Positions 59,135-64,000 of a stretch of DNA of 64,000 nt are shown piece after piece. The notes beneath the pieces are model-generated. The model did no database searches and was not told the origin of the DNA. It saw only the letters and a list, made by a program, of their open reading frames with translations. The DNA lies in assembly GCA_014529385.2 (NCBI GenBank), contig CM043945.1, positions 152,371,741-152,435,740 of the forward strand, written 5' to 3'. The first letter of the stretch is position 1. Every line of letters begins with the position of its first letter. This DNA comes from Adiantum capillus-veneris (Eukaryota > Streptophyta > Polypodiopsida > Polypodiales > Pteridaceae). The position numbers were made by a program, and so were the translations under genes.

Positions 59135-59990
59135 GCGTTGGTTTTATTGAAATAATAAAAAATTGACTACACTCAATTTGGAGTAAGATGGGTGTCTCAA
59201 AGATAAGTCCACGGTCTAGAGACTAAATGTCCAATATTACTAGGCTGAATGGAAATTTGCAAACAACTACCAAAGTAGGTTAATTTTACTAGCATTTAAG
59301 AAGAATGTTTAAGCTACAACCCTTTGCTCAATTTAATCACCCCCTTTGGTAGCCCTCTGTTGTATACTGTATAGTGAGTGCTATGGGACACAACCCCAAC
59401 ACAACTTGCTTCTTTTGAATGCTCATTAAGTCCCAAGTTGAGCTATTGTTGTTGCCTATCAATTGTCTCTACTCATCCATTCATGTTTCGCAATAAAAGT
59501 CGAGATGACAAACATCAAAACCGATTATTTAAGTAACAAACTGCGCTCCAAAATCTATCAGGACATATACGACAAAGGCCTACCAAGCCAAACTAGTTTA
59601 TTGGTTTCACACTTCTTGAATGATTTATTACGATCGTTCACATACTTTTTAGGCTAGTAGGTTTATGAACTTGCATTAGCCTATGGTCATAATTGATTGC
59701 TTGTGTTTCATGCATAGAACTGAAATTTCAAGTGGTTTAATCTTCACAATATTTTAGGTGTTTTTTTTTCTTTATGTTGTCTAGTTTTTTACTATGATTG
59801 ACCCATATTTTACAAGCAAAAAATCACTTTGCATGATTGTTCATTTGTGCTTCATGTTTTATTCATTCTTGGTGGCCTTTGATTCTCATTACTTGTTCTT
59901 ATGTTTTGCAGCTCAATATTTCTTCCATGGACTTGCTTTCTACCATGTCACCGTGTCTTGCTTCACCGGCACACGAGGACTTGTGCCAAA
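58477..59990. other. Unassigned sequence with a long CT repeat
   Basis: A (CT)n tract of about 40 units occupies 59,051-59,132. Open stretches are short. The right end (59,930-59,990) leads into a polypurine tract, so this may be the 3' part of an unidentified retroelement whose coding region is gone. Confidence 0.4.
59051..59132. repeat. (CT)n microsatellite
   Basis: Uninterrupted CT dinucleotides, about 40 units. Confidence 0.95.
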
Positions 59991-59992
59991 TT

Positions 59993-60833
59993 AGGAAGGG
60001 GGGAATGTTAGCAGCGGCTAACACAGGCTACACCAATTATGCACCAAGCTATAGATGTGGTATAGTGCACAATATTTCATTTTCATTGTATAGGGCCTTG
60101 GGCTCATGTAGGAGTTCCAAAGTTGTATGAGTCTACGCTAGAGAGCTCAACTTTATCCCATAGTTGAAGGGTTTGAGGCCCAAAGCTATAAAAGAGCTCT
60201 ATGCTTAATGAGAAGTAATTCTTGGGTGAGTTCTTCTCTTTGTAGAGTGGATGGTCATGAGGCTCATGGGCTTTCCATGCCCATGTAGCTCTTTATTTCT
60301 AATAACCAATTACACTTTATTTCTTATTATTCTTCGTTGTTTGATTATGTGGAGTGAGATTGTATTAGTGTGATGGTAGATCTCTAATCCCTTTTTTGAG
60401 TTAATCTATTCTATCCACACCATTGGCCATGGTGTGTGAGGGATATGCCTTCCTTCTCTTCATCTCTCTCTACAAGGTGTGGTTAGTGTCTGTGCATACA
60501 TGGTCGCATTGAGGGGTTGTGCCAGAATGGACACACTAATGCGGAGTAGGTATGTTAATTGCATGCTTGTGTAGTTGTGAATAAGAGTGATTGATGCGAG
60601 AGGTTAATTTCAACCACATGATTGTGTGCAAGTGATTAGTAAGTAGGAATGTGTTGTTGATTAGAGGAAGCCCTTTCCATGGCTTTTGTCTATGATGAGA
60701 AGAAGGATCCCTTGAATCCTCTATGTCTATACATCCTAGGCTCGTGCTTCCATGCCCTAGCCGGGTTGCCGATCCACGATTTGACAATTTTGTGGGTTGC
60801 GATTCGGTCGTGCTACAACGCATCCCTACAACA
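59993..60833 (+). repeat. Candidate LTR with preceding polypurine tract
   Basis: AGGAAGGGGGGAA (59,993-60,005) is directly followed by TGTTAGCAGCGGCTAACA. A TATA-like CTATAAAAGAGC lies at about 60,188. A possible end is CCCTACAACA at 60,833, but no second copy or target duplication is visible. Probably a 3' or solo LTR of a family otherwise absent from this window. Confidence 0.45.
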
Positions 60834-60899
60834 TTGAAATTGAACCCTCCAAGCTACAACATGTCATAATTTGGGCAAGTGATAGGAAAAAACATTATC

Positions 60900-61440
60900 C
60901 ATTATGTAAAATAGAATAGGTACTGAACCTTATATCAAGTGGTTGACCTTATAGCTTGGACAAGTGTTCGACCTTTCTTCTCTCTATGCTTCAATAAGGA
61001 TTAACATGTACAAGTGATAGCTCTTTCTTCTCTACACTCTCCATTAGAGCCTAGCTTGACAACTGCTAGACTTTGACACTGAAACCTTCATGATAGAGTG
61101 GATTACTGGAAAAGTAATGGACTTTGTCCAATGGTTTATTTTAACTAGTTGAGATAGGTGGTGAATTTTTCTTCTCTCTATGTTTCAATAATTCTTTTTG
61201 TGGATAGATGATGGACTTTTCTCCTCTGTACGATTCAATGGAAACAAGATTCAGTAACTGGTAGACCTTTGTCCTCTCTATGGTCAATGGAGACAAGATT
61301 CAATAAATGGGGAACCTTGGATATTAGTCACCTAGCCATTCTATTAGAGATAATAGTTTGGACAAGTGATGGACCTTGTAGTCATTCACAATAAAAAGCT
61401 TGGAGAAGTGGTGGATTTTACACTCTATGTGTTTTAGGAA
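60900..61440. repeat. Degenerate tandem repeat, period about 60 bp
   Basis: Phrases like TTGGACAAGTG, GTGATGGACCTT and CTTCTCTCTATG followed by TTCAATAA recur about eight times with many changes. Confidence 0.6.
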
Positions 61441-62125
61441 AGCATATCTTTGAGAAATTGAGGACCTTGCTTTTCTTCGAGCTTGGAGAAGTTGTGGGTT
61501 CAGCATTAAATTCATCGTTTACCTTTTCTTTGTTGCTCAAAATATGCTCCTCTGAAACTGAATTTTCTACTTTTAATTCCGCATTGTCTGTGGCTTTGCT
61601 TCTCATAGAAATATGCTCCCACAATTGATCATAATTAAGGATCTGCATCTGATCCCCTTCACCTTTACTGAACAAAACCTGGCTTCATTCAGTAATCTCT
61701 TTTATTTCCAGATCTAGAATCCTTGAGCTTTTGCAAATAAATTCCTCTGCAAAATAGTCCCATCGTGTGGGATATGCTTTCGCCAGTTCTTGAATCTGCT
61801 TTATAAAATCTAAGTTTACAACCTCTTCAAAAGCTGCAATCATCCAATTTTTTGGAACATTTTGGCTCTTCATCTCAGCTTCATAACATGCAATAAAACC
61901 TTCTGGATCATATCCCTGAAAGTTATGATATTGCTCTTATACAGCATCAAGTGCTAGCTCTACAGCATCATCAATCTTCTTTTTTATCTGCATGGCTTTC
62001 TCTTCCTGCAGACATCCCTAAACTAATTCTATCATTTTTGGAAAATCTACAACTGCTATATTTTTATCAAATCCATTGGCACTGAAATTGTCAATAAACT
62101 GCTTCAATTGTTCTGGCATCTCCAT
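61418..62125 (-). pseudogene. Minus-strand retrotransposon gag-like relic
   Basis: From an ATG at 62,125 one frame reads MEMPEQLKQFIDNFSANGFD, stop, then EEKAMQIKKKIDDAVELAL, stop, then GYDPEGFIACYEAEMKSQNV and WMIAAFEEVVNLDFIKQIQE. The GYDP-x-F / Y-E-x-E-M phrase and the W-x-A-A-F line resemble gag proteins of plant LTR elements. Two in-frame stops and another at 61,683 make it a relic. No zinc knuckle is seen. Confidence 0.5.
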
Positions 62126-62666
62126 CTTTACCTCCCAACCCGGCTCATTTCGCATCGGGTTCAGCAAAGATGTCGGGGGATATGTGCTCAAAAAGTGAGC
62201 CGGGCAGGCGCCGGGTTTCTGGCTCTAAGAGGTGTCAAAGAGAGAGAAAAGCAGACACTGACAACTCTGGCAATCACCGTGATCATCAATTAATTGATTA
62301 ATGCTTTGATTACAACTTAATCCTTAACCAAGGCGGGCTGTTAACAGCACCGTCTCTTGGATCATCTGCTAACTAGGAGTTAAAGCTCCCATTTACACGA
62401 TTAATCGGGTCGTTAACGACACCGTGGCTTAACAGAATGCTTAATCAATCTCTAGGCAATGACAGTGATGGTAATTTCCTCCTGACGCTTTTATCTGCTT
62501 CCTCTACTTTCAAGATTCTACAAATCTCATCATATGCTTCAATTATTACCAATTATGTTGCAACTCCCTGATTGTGCGCTTTGCCATGTGTTAACCCTCA
62601 CGCACATTCCTATCACCTAAGACGGACGCCATATTATTTATTTGGTAGAGTCAGGTATCAAGCTTG
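62126..62666. other. Sequence upstream of the gag relic, possible LTR/leader
   Basis: It contains two related phrases, CTGTTAACAGCACCGTCTCTTGG (62,338) and GTCGTTAACGACACCGTGGCTTAA (62,411), about 73 bp apart. On the minus strand it would be the 5' flank of the gag relic. No LTR ends can be fixed. It is cut by the second element A copy. Confidence 0.35.
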
Positions 62667-63161
62667 TCGGTCCAATAGGAAAAGGGGTAAGAGTGATAGC
62701 CGATGAGAGGTGCACTTTAACTGGAACATTCAAGGGATTAGTTGGCTAAGCATGGGTGCCCAAGTGTGAATGGGGCGAGCTCATATAAAAGTCAACGTCC
62801 AAACCTAAAATTCACTCATTCTCTCATTTGTGCAGTTGAAGAGTGCTCTTGCTCCATCTCCATCTTCTTCTTCGTCATCTCCTTGTGTGTGTATGCGTGA
62901 GAGAGAGAGAGAGAGTGTGTGCGATCGAGCATTGCAACGAAGGCACGACAGCGGCAAAGCGGTTGAGCGCGGCGCAGCAGTGGCTCCTTCTTCTTCGCGG
63001 CAAGGAATCCTCCACGACAACAAGCGTAGAGCAGTGAGTGACACACCATCGTCATCTTTGAGCTTACTAGTTTAGGCTAGTTGTGTGCTTGGAGCCATTT
63101 GTGGCTCGCACACAGTGTATTGGCAAGTCCCTTGCATTGACACGTGCGATAGATGCGCACA
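62667..63161 (+). repeat. LTR of second element A member, 5' truncated
   Basis: Similarity starts within AGCTTGTCGGTCCAATAGG; the TGTTAACCACCGG start is missing. Ends GATGCGCACA before the primer site. Confidence 0.85.
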
Positions 63162-63165
63162 TTTT

Positions 63166-63185
63166 TTGCGCCGCTATCGGGGAAT
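63166..63185 (+). other. Primer-binding site, second element A member (tRNA-Asp type)
   Basis: TTGCGCCGCTATCGGGGAAT; one base of the TGGCGCC start is altered, but the CGGGGA end is kept. Confidence 0.7.
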
Positions 63186-63689
63186 CGCCTTGCACTAAGC
63201 TCAAGAGGCACTCTGTGCTTCTTCTATGAGTCTTTGATTTGGGAAGGAAGAGGAAGAAGAAGAAGTTAATTTCTGCAAGTTTTTTCTTGCATAATCTCTG
63301 TTTTCTATCAATGCCTGCTTGCACAGTTAGCAGTTAATGTGTTAATAGTGGCTTGGTTTCTGTCAATGTCTGTTTACACAGTTTTTTATTTGTTTGCATA
63401 GTTAGTGTGTTAGCTAGTGAATGAGTAAACAGTTAGCAAAGTAGGTAGATTCACTGTTCACTGTCAGTTAGTAATTAGTAGAGTAGATAAGCTTAGTTAG
63501 GAGAGTAGTTAGTTTTAGAAGAGATAAGGTTAGGTTAGTGAGGAGAGTAGGCCAAAAGTTTTGTGTGTGTGGCCAAAAAAGGTCACCAAAACCGCACGCG
63601 CGGCGACCCAAAAGAAAACACCAAAAATATTTAAGCGTAAGGCGTGAGGGTGTTCTACAAAAATTTTGGATCGGGATTGGGATCATTTT

Positions 63690-63740
63690 CCCAAGACCAA
63701 GCCCAAGACCAAGCCCAAGCCCAAGCCCAAGCCCAAGCCT
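63690..63740. repeat. (CCAAGC)n hexamer repeat
   Basis: About seven copies of CCAAGC/CCAAGA in the leader. A shorter, diverged version is at 7,285-7,310 in element A. Open frames across it (KPKPKP) are low-complexity. Confidence 0.9.
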
Positions 63741-64000
63741 CAGTCCTATGATATATACTACACTCACTCTTATATATATACCCTACCTCCACAAGAGGGA
63801 ATGATGGCATGTGCGATAAGTTCCTCAAGTCCTCTACCATTCCCTTCACACTCACCCTTTGGACTTACTAATTCTAGCCCTCTCCTCACCTAGGAAAAGA
63901 CTAGTTTTAGGATTTTGAGGGGTGTACGTAACCGAACCGAGGGTTGTAAATCACGACACGTCCCTTTAGCCAAGACGCTCATTTTGAGATATCGCATGCC

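Larger units (their letters stand above)
62667..64000 (+). mobile_element. Second element A family member: LTR, primer site and leader (runs off right edge)
   Basis: 62,667-63,161 aligns with the two LTRs of element A but lacks the first 40 or so bases. Primer site at about 63,166 (GCGCCGCTATCGGGGAAT) is nearer to the tRNA-Asp consensus than in element A. Leader pieces match 7,285-7,460 (CCAAGCC hexamers, CCCTTTGGACTTACT, the GACGCT...TTTTGAG line). Gag would begin just beyond the window. Confidence 0.85.

Noticed and set aside
62805-63075. Four overlapping open frames on both strands near the third LTR A copy
   Set aside because: All lie within the LTR; equivalents in the other LTR copies are not conserved as proteins.
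63468-63893. Open frames encoding LGLGLG, AWAWAW or KPKPKP
   Set aside because: Translations of the CCAAGC hexamer repeat.

Overview
This is intergenic, transposon-dense nuclear DNA of a land plant. The evidence is plant-type Ty1/copia and Ty3/gypsy LTR elements nested in one another, a primer-binding site that reads against plant tRNA-Asp, a Mutator-like MITE, long dinucleotide repeats and a plant-style GT..AG intron. I see no conserved cellular housekeeping gene. The species cannot be named from sequence; a large repeat-rich genome (fern, lycophyte or gymnosperm rather than a compact angiosperm) is my inference only.

Region 1, about 1-28,540, is a nest of LTR elements. The oldest layer is a decayed minus-strand Ty3/gypsy element: RT start at the window edge, then protease, zinc knuckle and gag out to about 5.65 kb, then a long non-coding leader. 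Two later elements split that leader. Element A (6,269-14,384; 519/520-bp LTRs; 5-bp target duplication GACAT) has gag, zinc knuckles and a mutated protease but no RT or integrase. A Ty1/copia element (14,589-19,425; target duplication CCTTC) keeps almost all of pol but lost its 5' LTR end, primer site and gag start. The leader resumes at 19,431 and ends at a primer-site-like sequence and an LTR-like segment near 20,747. That segment is split by element B (20,840-26,767), another gag/protease-only element, whose gag is itself broken by a 216-bp MITE with a perfect 9-bp target duplication. A plus-strand gag relic follows (27.8-28.5 kb).

Region 2, about 28,690-54,720, is the most unusual part. 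A minus-strand transposase-like pseudogene (28,808-32,035) with a GHTHEDID motif, resembling proteins that carry the uncharacterised DUF7869 domain, diverges from a plus-strand gene (39,361-50,106) with a ParB/sulfiredoxin-like N-terminal segment, an 80-nt intron and an acidic C-terminus. Between and beyond them lie large arrays of short palindromic units built on CCTATGGCC...GGCCATAGG (32.1-33.6, 34.0-39.3, 50.4-51.0 and 52.3-54.7 kb). The plus-strand gene is split by element C (40,007-48,007), a young minus-strand gag-only element with nearly identical 2.7-kb LTRs. I propose that the two genes and arrays are remains of one large DNA mobile element; its ends are not proven.

Region 3, about 55,223-64,000, holds a second, 5'-truncated copy of the copia family (55,223-58,476), a candidate LTR with a polypurine tract at 60,006, a short degenerate tandem repeat, a minus-strand gag relic (61.4-62.1 kb), and the 5' LTR, primer site and leader of a second member of the element A family that runs off the right edge.

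All proteins here belong to mobile elements, most of them broken. The three gag-only elements would depend on enzymes supplied by relatives elsewhere.
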